From positions 4,672,563 through 4,736,562 of the forward strand of contig NC_060063.1 in assembly GCF_020283565.1 (NCBI RefSeq): a DNA stretch of 64,000 bases. Reading direction: 5' to 3'. The notes beneath the pieces were generated by a model that was not told where the DNA came from, did not search any database, and saw only the letters and a list, made by a program, of their open reading frames with translations. Source of the stretch: Trifolium pratense (lineage: Eukaryota > Streptophyta > Magnoliopsida > Fabales > Fabaceae). A program made the position numbers and the translations under genes. Below are positions 1 to 10,041 of this stretch, one piece after another (the first letter of the stretch is position 1; each line of letters starts with the position of its first letter).

Positions 1-529
1 GTATTAAAAAAAAAAAATCTCTTCAATCTTAAATATAAGAGAAGGTCGATATAAAATAATTAATTCTTATTGAAGAAGTGAGAAATTTGAAATGAAACTG
101 GAACTTCGATCCTTCAATTTAGGGCAGGAGAAAATAACATAATTAAAATAGAGTTTGTGTATTTTGTGAGATATGAAAACATCCATTTACTTATAGTGGC
201 TTGGTAAGAGGATAAGAAATGTGTGTTGATCGAGTGCTGTTTTTAAATTTCTTCTCCATGTTTCCGGGCATGCATGTTACATTGACAATTCATTATCCTT
301 GACCGATTGGCAAGCACCATGTCATGTTGTCACGCATGAGCATGATTGGTAAATATTCACCTTCTCCAATTTAGATTACTTTTTAAATTACTAAGAAACT
401 TTCAATTAAGACATGTTTATTGTTCTTCGTATAAATTAAACTTTGTCTTTGAAATAAAAAAACTAGTGATTGGAAACTAATTTCAAATTTAGTTTAATTT
501 TTATATACTAATGGAGTATATGGTCTAGG
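1..529. other. AT-rich intergenic, nothing recognised
   Basis: I see no coding potential, RNA gene or terminal-repeat structure in this stretch. Confidence 0.5.
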
Positions 530-870
530 AGGGGGTGGTTAGGGAGTGTGTTATGAGGAAGGGGACGGGTTGGAGACGTTCTTCTGGACTGATATCTGGA
601 TAGATGGAACTCTCTTGAGTGTGAAGTTTCGGCGCTTATTAGTGCCAAACTTTACTTCACGATTTTTTCTTGTAGGCTCAGTCCCCAGACAAGTGTTAAT
701 GGCAGCCTGATCCTGATAAAGGTTATTCAGTTCGGGGAGCTTCAGCTATTGACTTCTCATCTGTTTGATCATTTGGACACCACATCAGATCTTATTTGGC
801 ACAGACAGATTCACTTGAAGGTGTCTAACCACTTGGGTCATGCTTCCAACATCAAGAATCATCTGTTGTA
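530..870 (+). pseudogene. LINE (non-LTR retrotransposon) 3' coding fragment
   Basis: Translation of about 550-645 gives the plant LINE signature G-D-G-x-x-T-F-F-W-T-D-x-W-I-D-G-T-L followed by a F-R-R-L segment. About 700-830 reads as the following W-x-P-D-P/G-Y-x-V-x-G-A and D-x-I-W-H region of the LINE C-terminal zf-RVT part. The reading frame is broken repeatedly, so this is a dead fragment. No reverse-transcriptase core or poly(A) tail is attached. It ends where an oppositely oriented LINE fragment begins. Confidence 0.7.
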
Positions 871-904
871 GGGATTATTGAGCGGTCCAGAATTTCAAGG
901 AGAT

Positions 905-1320
905 TAAACTCTCACACAAAGAGATCTCTTCTCCACATCAAGTCCCAAACCTATTGATCTTCAACCCAACTACCCATCTCCCACACCGTACTATTACTCT
1001 GGGCTGAAACTTGAAAGAGTCTTTGGAACTGAGTCCTTAGCGAGGCTCCCACCAGCCAAGGATCAAACCAGAAGGAAGTCATGCGACCTTTACCAATTTT
1101 TTTAGTCACCCACTCTGAAAACTGATCCGAGATAGCATCCTCTGGATCATCTAGTAAAGACACGTTCCTCTACGAACAAGCGACCCTCCTGAAATCCTTA
1201 AGTCTCCCTCCAAGATGAAGGTAGGGAAATAAAGAGCCATATCTCGCCAAAATTATATCTCTCTAAAGACCCGCTCCTCCGAAAATAAGTCTCAATTTCC
1301 ATTTACCAAGCAACCTAGAT
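905..1320 (-). pseudogene. LINE fragment, minus strand
   Basis: On the minus strand 951-1163 reads as K-I-G-K-G-R-M-T-S-F-W-F-D-P-W-L-V-G with F-Q-R-L-F after it, the same LINE C-terminal segment as in the neighbouring plus-strand fragment. Bases 1163-1320 add the preceding K-W-x-L-R-L and A-R-Y-G-S-L-like block with stops. The two fragments lie head to head, which suggests two insertions or an inversion. Confidence 0.65.
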
Positions 1321-1794
1321 TCATGGATATCGAAGATCTAACTATGAAAAAAAAAAAGTGTAAAATACTAAGTAGTTGTGTAACATTCAAGCACATGTAA
1401 AATGCCTTTGTGGAGGAAGCAATGTCCCCAAGCACGTGTCAGGCACACTTTACCAGAATTTATGCGTTCTCATCTGCATGAGGGAAGATTAGAAAATATT
1501 TTAAATTTTATATGTTTAGTTTAATTTTTATGTAAAGGAGAGAAGAAAATTTCTTTTAGACAATTTTTTTTCTATCCAAATTGAGAGAATTTGAAAGGAA
1601 GAGGAAAGAAGGTGAGTGATCAACATTTTACTTGCATGCATTGACAAAATTACTCTCAATTTTATGTTAAAATTCAAAATTATCCTAATTAAAAGATTAG
1701 ATTATATCTTTTTTTTTTCTTGAGTCTCTTCATCCTATTTTTTCTTTAGCCTACATATAACGTTCCAAACTATAAAAATAAGTCATGATTCAAT
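1321..1794. other. AT-rich intergenic, nothing recognised
   Basis: Poly-A and poly-T tracts only. I see no gene or element boundary. Confidence 0.5.
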
Positions 1795-2017
1795 GAGACG
1801 AAGTTATGACTTATTTTTGAGCTTATGCAAAATAGCTTATGCAAATAAATAAGTTTTTCTGTATTATTATTATAAGTTTTTTAAGATAGTTTATGAAAAA
1901 CAGCTTATAAAAATACAATTTTTGTTAGTGAAAACTAATGAATTAATATGAAAATTTATTTATTTGCATAAACTATTTTCATAAGATCAAAAATAAGTCA
2001 AATTCAAACGGACCCAA
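1795..2017. mobile_element. Small TIR element (MITE)
   Basis: The left end reads GACTTATTTTTGAGCTTATG and continues as CAAAATAGCTTATGC. The reverse complement of the right end reads GACTTATTTTTGATCTTATG and continues as AAAATAGTTTATGC. The inverted repeats are about 50 bp in a ~220-bp unit with no coding capacity. The outer ends are diverged and I found no clean target duplication. Confidence 0.55.
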
Positions 2018-2042
2018 AATACTAAGAAGTGCTTTAGAAATT

Positions 2043-2200
2043 TAGGCCCTGTTTCGATTAGCTTATCTTTTAGCTTAAACAAAATAGCTTATATAAATAA
2101 ATATTTTTTTTGTTAGTGAGAATTTATAAATTAACTTAAAAGTTTATTTATTGCATAAGCTGTTTTATATAAGTTTAAAAATAAGTCAATTCAAACATTT
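2043..2200. mobile_element. Small TIR element related to the preceding MITE
   Basis: The left end begins GGCCCTGTTTCGATTAGCTT. The right end, read on the other strand, gives the matching GACTTATTTTTAAACTTAT and AACAGCTTATGC blocks. Ends of the GGCCTGTTTG type are common on plant hAT-like MITEs. It shares the internal AAAATAGCTTAT motif with its neighbour at 1,795-2,017. Confidence 0.5.
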
Positions 2201-2683
2201 CCTTACTATCAAAAGAAAAAGTGCTCTAGATATTTTTTAAAAAAAGAAAAAAAAAAGACGATTTTTACATAGAAAATAATGTATTAATTACTTTAACAAA
2301 TATTTGATTTGTATTTTAAAATGAAATTTTTTATGATTTTTTATTATAAAAGATATCTTTTTATGATATTTGTTAGCGTAACATTTTAAGGTGAACTTTA
2401 TTTTATCTGCGTTAATTTTCTGGTTCTCAAGAAAAGGGAGTCACAATACTCGAAAGTTCATACGTTAGGTAATTATAATCTAACCAATAATTATTTGTAC
2501 CATAAATCAAACTCAAATTCTCCTAAATGATTCGTCCAGAAGAAACTCATTAACCACTTAAACACAATATTTAAATTTTAAGGTGAACTTTGATGTTCGA
2601 ATGAGTACAACTCCCCGTTGGCAAAAGTTAATATCCATAAGTCCAAATTTATGCATGGTGCATAAACCATTTCCAACCATTAG

Positions 2684-3003
2684 ATGGGTCTTACACATGT
2701 AATAATCCTAGCCACTCTTCTTCAACCTTTCTTCAACCTTTTCTCTCGCGCGTTCGCTCACTCCGTTCTCTCCCATGAGGCATCTATTTTTGAAAATAAC
2801 ATAAGGTATCTCTCTAAAATCGAACGACGATCAAAACGGTATAAGGTTCGTCGTCTCCCGTTGAGAAACAAGAGAGAACGAACCGGGTCGGTAAACCGGG
2901 TCGCGTGACCCGCGAATTGCAGAAATGGGTGAAGATGGAGATGAACAGTGCGCGTCATCTACGCCCAGTAGCAGCTGAGGCGCGTGGAGGCGCGTGTGGC
3001 TCC
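2684..3003 (+). other. GC-richer block, possible captured host fragment
   Basis: This segment differs in composition from everything around it, with several CG-containing words such as GCGCG, GGGTCG and GCGCGTGG. It contains a 74-codon open frame (2,684-2,908, +). I recognise no protein family in either strand. Its position inside a TIR element would fit a Pack-MULE-style capture, but that is inference from composition alone. Confidence 0.3.
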
Positions 3004-3300
3004 TATGAAATCCGTTTTTTAAATTTTATTTTATATAAAAATAATACATAATTTTCTTGAAATTTGGGTATCTCTTTGGAAATTTTTGGACACCTGTAAC
3101 TATTTTTAATTATTTAAATGAGGAAGAAATGTTATTAAAAATATTAATATTTCTTGAAAAATTCGCAGAATTTTATACAAAATTATTTGAATATTTTGAG
3201 ACCCTTTGAGGCCAGCCACTCTCTCTGGTTGTATGTTTTCCTCGAGAATATAAATTTTTGTTACAACAGTGAAACCATAAGTATGAATTTTCGTTACAAT

Positions 3301-3840
3301 TATTCTGGAAACCATTATGCTGGTTAAATGATTTCAGAGAGTTAAAAAGTGAAACCATTTGTATTATAAAATGGTTTTATGTGTTTATTGAAATCAATAT
3401 TGTGTTTTTATGGTTTTAAAAATCCTGGAAACCATTATGCTGATTAAATGGTTTCAGAGAGTTAAAAAGTGAAACCATTTGTATTATAAAATGGTTTTAT
3501 GTGTTTATTGAAATCAATATTGTGTTTTTATGGTTTTAAAAATTCTGGAAACCATTATGCTGATTAAATGGTTTCAGAGAGTTAAAAAGTGAAATCATTT
3601 GTATTATAAAATGGTTTTATGTGTTTATTGAAATCAATATTGTGTTTTTATGGTTTTAAAAATCCTGGAAACCATTATGCTGATTAAATGGTTTCAGAGA
3701 GTTAAAAAGTGAAACCATTTGTATTATAAAATGGTTTTATGTGTTTATTGAAATCAATATTGTGTTTTTATGGTTTTAAAAATCCTGGAAACCATTATGC
3801 TGATTAAATGGTTTCAGAGAGTTAAAAAGTGAAACCATTA
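3301..3840. repeat. 120-bp tandem array, about 4.5 copies
   Basis: Units start at about 3,301, 3,421, 3,541, 3,661 and 3,781 with a period of exactly 120 bp. Only a few substitutions separate them, such as C/T four bases into the unit. Each unit carries GAAACCATT and its inverse AATGGTTTC about 20 bp apart, so each can form a short hairpin. Related but diverged GAAACCAT words continue on both sides (3,240-3,300 and 3,841-3,930), suggesting an older array. Confidence 0.9.
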
Positions 3841-4051
3841 TTTTTGTTAAATGGTTTCATATGGGCATTAGTGTCAAGATGTTATACACTGAAACCATTG
3901 TTATTAAGTAAAACATCACATAACCATTTTACAAAACCATGCTACATAAAGCAAAAAATCTTATAAAGCAATTAGGGTTAGTTTAGTTGAAAAAAATTTG
4001 GATAGTATGCATGAGATATTGGATTTGATCATTTTTTTATTGTAAAGAAAA

Positions 4052-4055
<4 letters not shown>

Positions 4056-4142
<87 letters not shown>
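4056..4142. repeat. (TA)n microsatellite
   Basis: About 43 uninterrupted TA units lie inside the 2 kb TIR element, between the 120-bp array and the G-rich block. Confidence 0.95.
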
Positions 4143-4147
<5 letters not shown>

Positions 4148-4341
4148 TGTATGAGATTTTATTTATATTGTGATTATGATTGATAAAACTTAAAATTAAA
4201 TTGTATGTTTGACAAGTATGCTTTATATATACATGAACCATTCGTTATTATGATGGGCTTTGAGGGTATGACGAAAATTAATTAAAAATGGATTTTTATA
4301 ATATATACTTCAAAGGAACAAAAGCTATTATTTAATTGGAA

Positions 4342-4560
4342 ACGGGGGGCGCGCTAGAAAATTAGGGGGGGTGTGCTAGAAGTTTGGAGGAGGGTAAAAA
4401 ATTGGGGACGCGCTAGAAATCTACGGGAGGAAAAAAAATTGGGGGCTCACAAGAAATCTAGGGAAAAAAAGAAAAAAAAAACCGGGGGTGCGCTAGGCAA
4501 ATGGGGGGCGCGCAAGTAATGGGGTAGTATATGGGGGGCGCGCGAGTAATGGATTGCCTA
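4342..4560. repeat. Degenerate G-rich repeat GGGGGGCGCGC(T/A)AG
   Basis: Six or seven imperfect copies of a ~30-40-bp unit begin with a run of G followed by CGCGCTAG, GTGTGCTAG, ACGCGCTAG or CGCGCAAG. The plus strand is strongly purine- and G-rich in an otherwise AT-rich region. Confidence 0.75.
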
Positions 4561-4689
4561 ATTTTGGGCTTGGGCTGACTTTTGGTTGACTTTTGGTGTA
4601 GAAAGCAAATATGGTGGGTGTAGGAATCAAGTTTATGCATGGTGCATAAGTTTGGGCTTATGCACCATAACCACACCCCTCCCCGTTGG

Positions 4690-5630
4690 TATCACTTATG
4701 ATAGTATTCTTTTCATAAATACTCTATATGTCGTTTATTAGTTATTATAGGAACATTAAACAAAAATATTAGATAATAGAAAAATTTGTTGCAATAATAA
4801 ATTTATCTGCAATATGTATTAATTTAATTATTTATTCATATAATTGTTAAAAAGAGGCATTTTTGAAAGAAAAAAAATTAAACTTTGTAGAAAGTTTTAT
4901 ATTTAGTGACGCGACAAAAAATTATTTGTAAATCTAGAGTTTTATAACTACGGATGGAGAGAGCTCCAAAAACATCAGATGGAAAAGAGCTCCGGAAACA
5001 TCAACCAGCTAATGATTGAGAACTAATAGAATGTTGAGATACCATATCTTTCTCGATTATGAATGAGATATAATACCTTCATCTAAATTCTTAAGATTGT
5101 GTTTGGATAAGTAATTAAAAATTTCAGAGCAATTGATGAATTTTCTTCATTCCTAAAATATTTTGTTTGGATACAATAATTAAATTATTTATACTTAAAA
5201 TTTTAATATAGTTAGGGATTAAATTGCAAAGTTTGAAAATTTATAGGGACTCATTTGCAATATTTAAGAATTTAAAGGGAGTTAGGTATCGTTTGACTTT
5301 AGTTTGACATGTTATTGTGTGGTCCATTTGAATCACCTATAATAATTCTATTTTTCTTGTAGGGTAACCTTTGATGAACAACTTATTGATTGAATTAAAT
5401 TTTCTCTGAAATGGTTTCTTAGTAAAAATCATTATCACACCTGCTCTCTTTATGAGTGAGAGGTGAAACCTATTCGGTGTTGAAGTCGGTAGATAGTTGT
5501 GGAGTTGTATACATATAGTTCCTAGAGTGGCATTTGCATTGGTTGGCAGGTTTCCTATTCCCGATCACCCTTTTGGTCTCAACTTTTCAATGGTTTTAAA
5601 AACGCTCTTCCAAACATGTGTTGCGAAGCT
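4690..5630. other. AT-rich intergenic, nothing recognised
   Basis: Open frames here are short and match no family I know. I see no terminal-repeat structure. Confidence 0.5.
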
Positions 5631-5631
5631 A

Positions 5632-5790
5632 CAATTGAAAATGAAAAGAAATTTGATTTTTGGCAGCGTCTTTTTTTGTTACAAGTCGTTGGCAAAAACT
5701 ACATTTCTACAAGAAATATAGTTTTGCCAATAATTTGTAACAAAAACAGACGCTACTAAAAATCAAATTTTGTTTCAGAATTAAAAGAAG
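5632..5790. mobile_element. Fold-back element (near-perfect hairpin)
   Basis: The left arm contains AAATTTGATTTTTGGCAGCG, then a T-run, GTTACAAG and TTGGCAAAAACTA. The right arm on the other strand gives AAATTTGATTTTTAGTAGCG, a T-run, GTTACAAA and TTGGCAAAACTA. The arms are about 65 bp each and leave almost no loop. The centre holds a CTACAAGAAATATAG motif resembling the terminal motif of plant CACTA elements, so it may be two CACTA ends joined head to head. Confidence 0.65.
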
Positions 5791-5991
5791 TAATTTTTGT
5801 ATAAAAAAAATCATATCATTATTATGACAATAGTTTGACTTGTATTTTAAAGACGAAATTTTCTATCGTATATTTCTTAAACAATATTCTTATGACACTT
5901 GTTAACATAATACTTTAAAATAATATATGTTATCAACTATAAGATTATGAAGCAACAAATCTCTTAACAATTTAGTCTACGAATTGATCCT

Positions 5992-6384
5992 GAGGAGGAA
6001 TCCGTTGTCTCCAGGAGTAAGTCTCCATTGACTTACTCTGCTTAATAACTCAATATCGGCATTATATTTCTTCAATCTAACCGTTGAATTCAAAGATCTC
6101 ATTGAGTAGATCAACACAAATTTTTATAAAAATTCAAAAAATGTAGTTATGTATTCAGACTATTGAAATTCAACGGTTTTTTTAAAAGTTTGTCATACGT
6201 TCAATTGAAGTTATCAGAAAAAGTATCAAACGATTTTGAATTTTTATAAAAATTTATGGAGTTGATCTACTCAATGAGATCTTTGAATTCAACGGTTAGA
6301 TTGAAGAAATATAATGTCAATATCAAGTTAATAAGCGGAGTAAGTCAATGTAAACATACTCCTGAAGTTAACGGATCACTCCTC
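5992..6384. mobile_element. Mutator-type MITE with long TIRs, 393 bp
   Basis: Inverted arms of about 130-140 bp begin GAGGAGGAATCCGTT on the left and GAGGAGTGATCCGTT from the right. Both arms contain a long shared stretch including TCTAACCGTTGAATTCAAAG. The flanks are near-identical 9-mers, ATTGATCCT (5,983-5,991) and ATTAATCCT (6,385-6,393). A 9-bp target duplication with long TIRs indicates a Mutator-like origin. Confidence 0.8.
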
Positions 6385-6393
6385 ATTAATCCT

Positions 6394-7499
6394 TAATCAT
6401 TGTACCCCTTATATAAATTTCAATTACTGCCAAAGATTAATATCTGTTGTAATTGTGCGTGGAGATATTTTGGTTTGTCCACTCAAAGCAATCATTGTGG
6501 CACCTAATTAGTTCTTCCTTTTCTTAAGAACTTATTCAGCCTATCTTTTCACATTCTTGGATATAATATTACTTCCATAGGGTCAGCACAGGACACTACA
6601 TATGCAGAATTCGGAATCCAATTATACGTGTGATTACATCCAAGAATAATAATTGTAATAATCATTTTGTTTGATAATTTTTAAAGGTTAGATTTTATAT
6701 TTTGTTTGATAATTTTTAAAGATTAGATTTTATATTTATAACCAATGTGATATTTATCATATTCAATCTAACATTTAATTGTTTCAAATCACATTTGTTA
6801 AGAGTGTCACATTTGATTTTTTCAAATCACAAATGTTTTTTAGTTGTTAGTAAATTGTTAGAGGAGAGGAAGAAATGTTAATAGTCATGGATCGAACTTT
6901 AGATCTCCTTCTCAAACTTCTTCAACGTCACAACCTTTTACCACTGAACTACACCATCGAGGACAAGAATACTCCAAATTTATTTTCTCAAGCTATAGTC
7001 CTTTTCCTAATTCCCTCTATACCTTCCTTCCTTCTATGTTTTCTTTTCTTCAACTCTTACACCTCCCCAACCTTCATATCTTCACAATATATGGACACAA
7101 ACACACAAAATAAAATGAAGACATGGAGAGAAAACACTTCTATAGGCTAGAGCTAGCAATACCCTCAATTTTTACCAATCCTTTTGGCCTACTAGCTTGT
7201 TGATTGTGACTTCCCAACCATGCAAGAGTACATATCATCATCAATATCAATATATCATCATCCACAACGTTTCAATATTTGTGTGGTTAGGTTTCTTTTA
7301 AGAGCCATATATATACCTCTAAATAGAGTATTATTAATTGACACAAACTAGCCATTGGTCCAAGTCTATGAATAAAAATAAAAATATACATACACATGAG
7401 ATAAAGACATTTATTATAACTTTACATATTCAACAATTTTAATAAACAAATAGACAACTTCACTTGCTTAAGGTCCCTACATAAAATGTCATTCTAAAC
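6394..7499. other. Intergenic, nothing recognised
   Basis: A 91-codon open frame (6,875-7,150, +) is present but has no recognisable domain and ends in a low-complexity stretch. No other structure was seen. Confidence 0.4.
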
Positions 7500-7947
7500 A
7501 GGGTCATCCGGGTCCTGTTATGTTTTTTAGTACTTGGTTGTGGCTATTTCGCAATTGTCGCCTTCGTGATGGTGTCTCTGTCGTTGTCTGGAGTGAGCTG
7601 AGACTTGTTTGTCTAGGCTCTCATTTTACCATTGTCCCATCAGCCTTTTGTCTTACTTCCAAGCTGTTTTTTGGATTCTGATGGGTTGATCGATTTTGAT
7701 TCGAGATCAGGAATTAGTGGCAACTTTATGGACCAAGTTGGTGTCTTCTTTGGTGGCCTGAAAGTTGAGGGATGCCTTTCTGATTATGGGATTAGGAAGA
7801 GGACCTCGATTAAGTGGTATTTGTTTTGGTGTTTATTTTTTGTATTCCGCATATATATGGCGCCTCTGTTATGTAGTTTCTTTTTTACCGTTCTATGTTC
7901 GTCTTGCGCGGAGAGTTGGTTAATAATATATTTGCCGTTAAAAAAAA
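7500..7947 (+). mobile_element. Possible LINE 3' end with A-tail
   Basis: The block is richer in G and C than its surroundings and ends ATATATTTGCCGTT followed by nine A residues at 7,939-7,947. That resembles the 3' untranslated end of plant LINEs, such as the one ending near 43,055. No reverse transcriptase reading remains, so the call is tentative. Confidence 0.35.
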
Positions 7948-9660
7948 ATGAAAAACTTTTAAGTAGAACTATTAAAAATAAAAAATTCAAATTTTTTTTG
8001 TTTACAATAAGCTGGGAATCGAACTCAAGACCTATAACATACTACTTAAATCCCTCACAACTAAACCAAACCTAGTGGTTTAAAAAAAATTCAAAATTTT
8101 GAACGTACAACTTTTAAGATTATCTTACCATTTTATTTCTTTAATCATTGCCTCGAAAATAAAAATGGTTTGCATTTCGAAAAATTGAGGGGCCTACAAA
8201 TTCTACTCATGGTAAGTGAATAAGATAGAAGTAAATCACAACAACTTGATCTTTATATATGGAATTTGGATTGCTAGGTTAGAGGGAAAAATTGTATGAA
8301 ATTTGATGATCTCACCACAAGATTTACAGCGATCCCATTGCACATGGGTGCATATCATATCAATAACTACTACTGATGCATAAATATGTGATATGGACCC
8401 TGTAGTACACTACAACCACTAACATTGTACAATTTGAATAGGTCACAACATTAGTGCCTTAAAAATAAGATCAAGTACTAAGAATTTGAGGGTTTTTTTT
8501 TTTTTTTTGTCACAAATTTGAGAGTATAGATGGTCAAATCATTTTGCATATATGGTGGATTAACAACAATTGGTTTCCCCATAGATGGTCAAAAAATGCC
8601 ACCTTGAGTATATTTGATAGTTCGGATTTCTCTATTTTTTATAATATCTATTTTTTATTATTAAAGTTTTTAAATATTTTAAAATGTATAAAAGAAACTT
8701 TGACTCATTTAATATCACATTTTAGTGCTTATATTTTTAAAATTATATTATAATAAAATAAACAAAAATAATAGAAAATAGAGAAGATTAAATGATAACT
8801 CACAATAGAACTTCAACAAATAAGAACTGAGTGGTTAATTTGAAATATAGAGAGGAAAAAAATTGAAAGGAAAAAAAAAAGAATGAAAATGCAAATAATC
8901 AAGATATTTACTTGAAATTTTATCAAAGAAAAATGCTGAATTATACGAAAACGAAACACACGACAATAAGAGATGGTGATTTCCGCCCATCCCCATTTGA
9001 TATATTCCCATTTTTAAATATTATTTATTTAATTATAAACCAATGATTAATAGCCACGTTTGTATTCTTGTTTCTCGTGTTGCTTGCTATTCGTAATGAA
9101 TAGCATTGTTCTTTATCAAATTATGAATGCATTTACATATATACACTCAAATATTTGTTTTAGGACCACAATGAGTGACAAAGTTCTCCTTCAACAAATA
9201 TAAAATACAACAATAAAAAATATAGAATATAAAAATATATTAAAACTCATGCCAAAATATTAGAAATAGAGTCAAAATTATACAAACAATACTTAAAATA
9301 TTTATTTATAATTTCATCTAATTATGAATGTATTTACATAGGAGTACATACCCTCAAATACTTCTTTTTTTCTTTTTTTTCAAATACTTGTGTCTGACCA
9401 ATTGGCATGCATGGTTTTACATGGAGTACGTGTGATATGATGGGTTAGGAAGTTACCCAGCCAGTGTACTTTATGAGTATCTTTTCTCTCGTGAAAAGCA
9501 GTTACAAATTTTTTTATATGAGTACACACATGGAAAAAAAAGAGGCATTGAATTAATTAGCACTATATTTTCTCTTGTGGAATATATATTTTCATGAGTA
9601 CCCTTTTTCACTTTTTTCACCCATTGTTAGTGTCAACTATACCCTTCCTTCCCCTTTCAT
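7948..9660. other. AT-rich intergenic upstream of MIR156
   Basis: Only short low-complexity frames are present. The last part is presumably upstream regulatory sequence of the microRNA gene, but I can point to no specific site beyond the TATA box annotated separately. Confidence 0.4.
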
Positions 9661-9669
9661 TTTTTCTCC

Positions 9670-9678
9670 TATAAATAG
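9670..9678 (+). promoter_or_regulatory. TATA box of the MIR156 gene
   Basis: TATAAATAG lies about 195 bp before the start of the microRNA hairpin. Transcription would start near 9,700. The following AC-rich leader (CAAACACACAACAAACACTT region) looks like a plant 5' leader. Confidence 0.7.
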
Positions 9679-9870
9679 GTTCTCTTGGTTTGTTACAAAC
9701 ACACAACAAACACTTCAAAACACCAAATACACAAACTCTATTATCTTCTTGATCAATTTTCTATTATAATTTTTTTTGCATGTAACTGATGATCTCGGTG
9801 CATGTTAATACTCTTAACTTAGCAAAAAAAAATATATATATTTTGTATAAAAATAGTATATGATTAATAT

Positions 9871-10041
9871 TGGAGAAAATTAAGAGGGAGAGGCTAAGGT
9901 TGTTGACAGAAGATAGAGAGCACTAAGGATGTTATGCATAAATATACATGGAGATGAAGGAGCTTATGATCAATTGCATTTCATTTCCTTTGTGCTCTCT
10001 ATACTTCTGTCATCCACTCTAAATTAGTCTCCATTTTCTCA
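9871..10041 (+). ncRNA. MIR156: miR156/157 precursor hairpin
   Basis: The 5' arm at 9,903-9,923 is a 21-mer that begins TTGACAGAAG and ends GAGAGCAC, which I recognise as the miR157-type member of the miR156 family. The 3' arm at 9,994-10,014 (GCTCTCTATACTTCTGTCAT plus one base) pairs with it with a single bulged base. Pairing continues below the duplex to GAGAAAAT (about 9,873-9,880) against ATTTTCTC (10,033-10,040), and above it towards a loop at about 9,941-9,978. The family guides cleavage and repression of SPL transcription-factor mRNAs and controls juvenile-to-adult phase change and, in legumes, nodulation and branching. A TATA box sits about 230 bp before the mature sequence. Expression and the exact family member cannot be read from the sequence. 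Confidence 0.92.

Larger units (their letters stand above)
2622..4678. mobile_element. ~2.06 kb non-autonomous Mutator-like TIR element
   Basis: The same 11 bases, CTCCCCGTTGG, flank the element at 2,611-2,621 and 4,679-4,689. Just inside, the ends are inverted repeats: CATAAGTCCAAATTTATGCA on the left and CATAAGCCCAAACTTATGCA from the right on the opposite strand. No transposase is present. The interior holds a GC-richer non-repetitive block (2,690-3,000), a 120-bp tandem array, a long TA microsatellite and a degenerate G-rich repeat block. Target duplications of 8-11 bp are typical of Mutator-like elements. The superfamily is inferred from that length. Confidence 0.7.

Noticed and set aside
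3301..3840. Regular repeats considered as a CRISPR-like array
   Set aside because: The whole 120-bp period is conserved with no variable spacers, and the setting is a plant nuclear genome.
9575..9769. 64-codon frame before the microRNA
   Set aside because: It overlaps the TATA box and leader of the MIR156 gene and has no recognisable domain.
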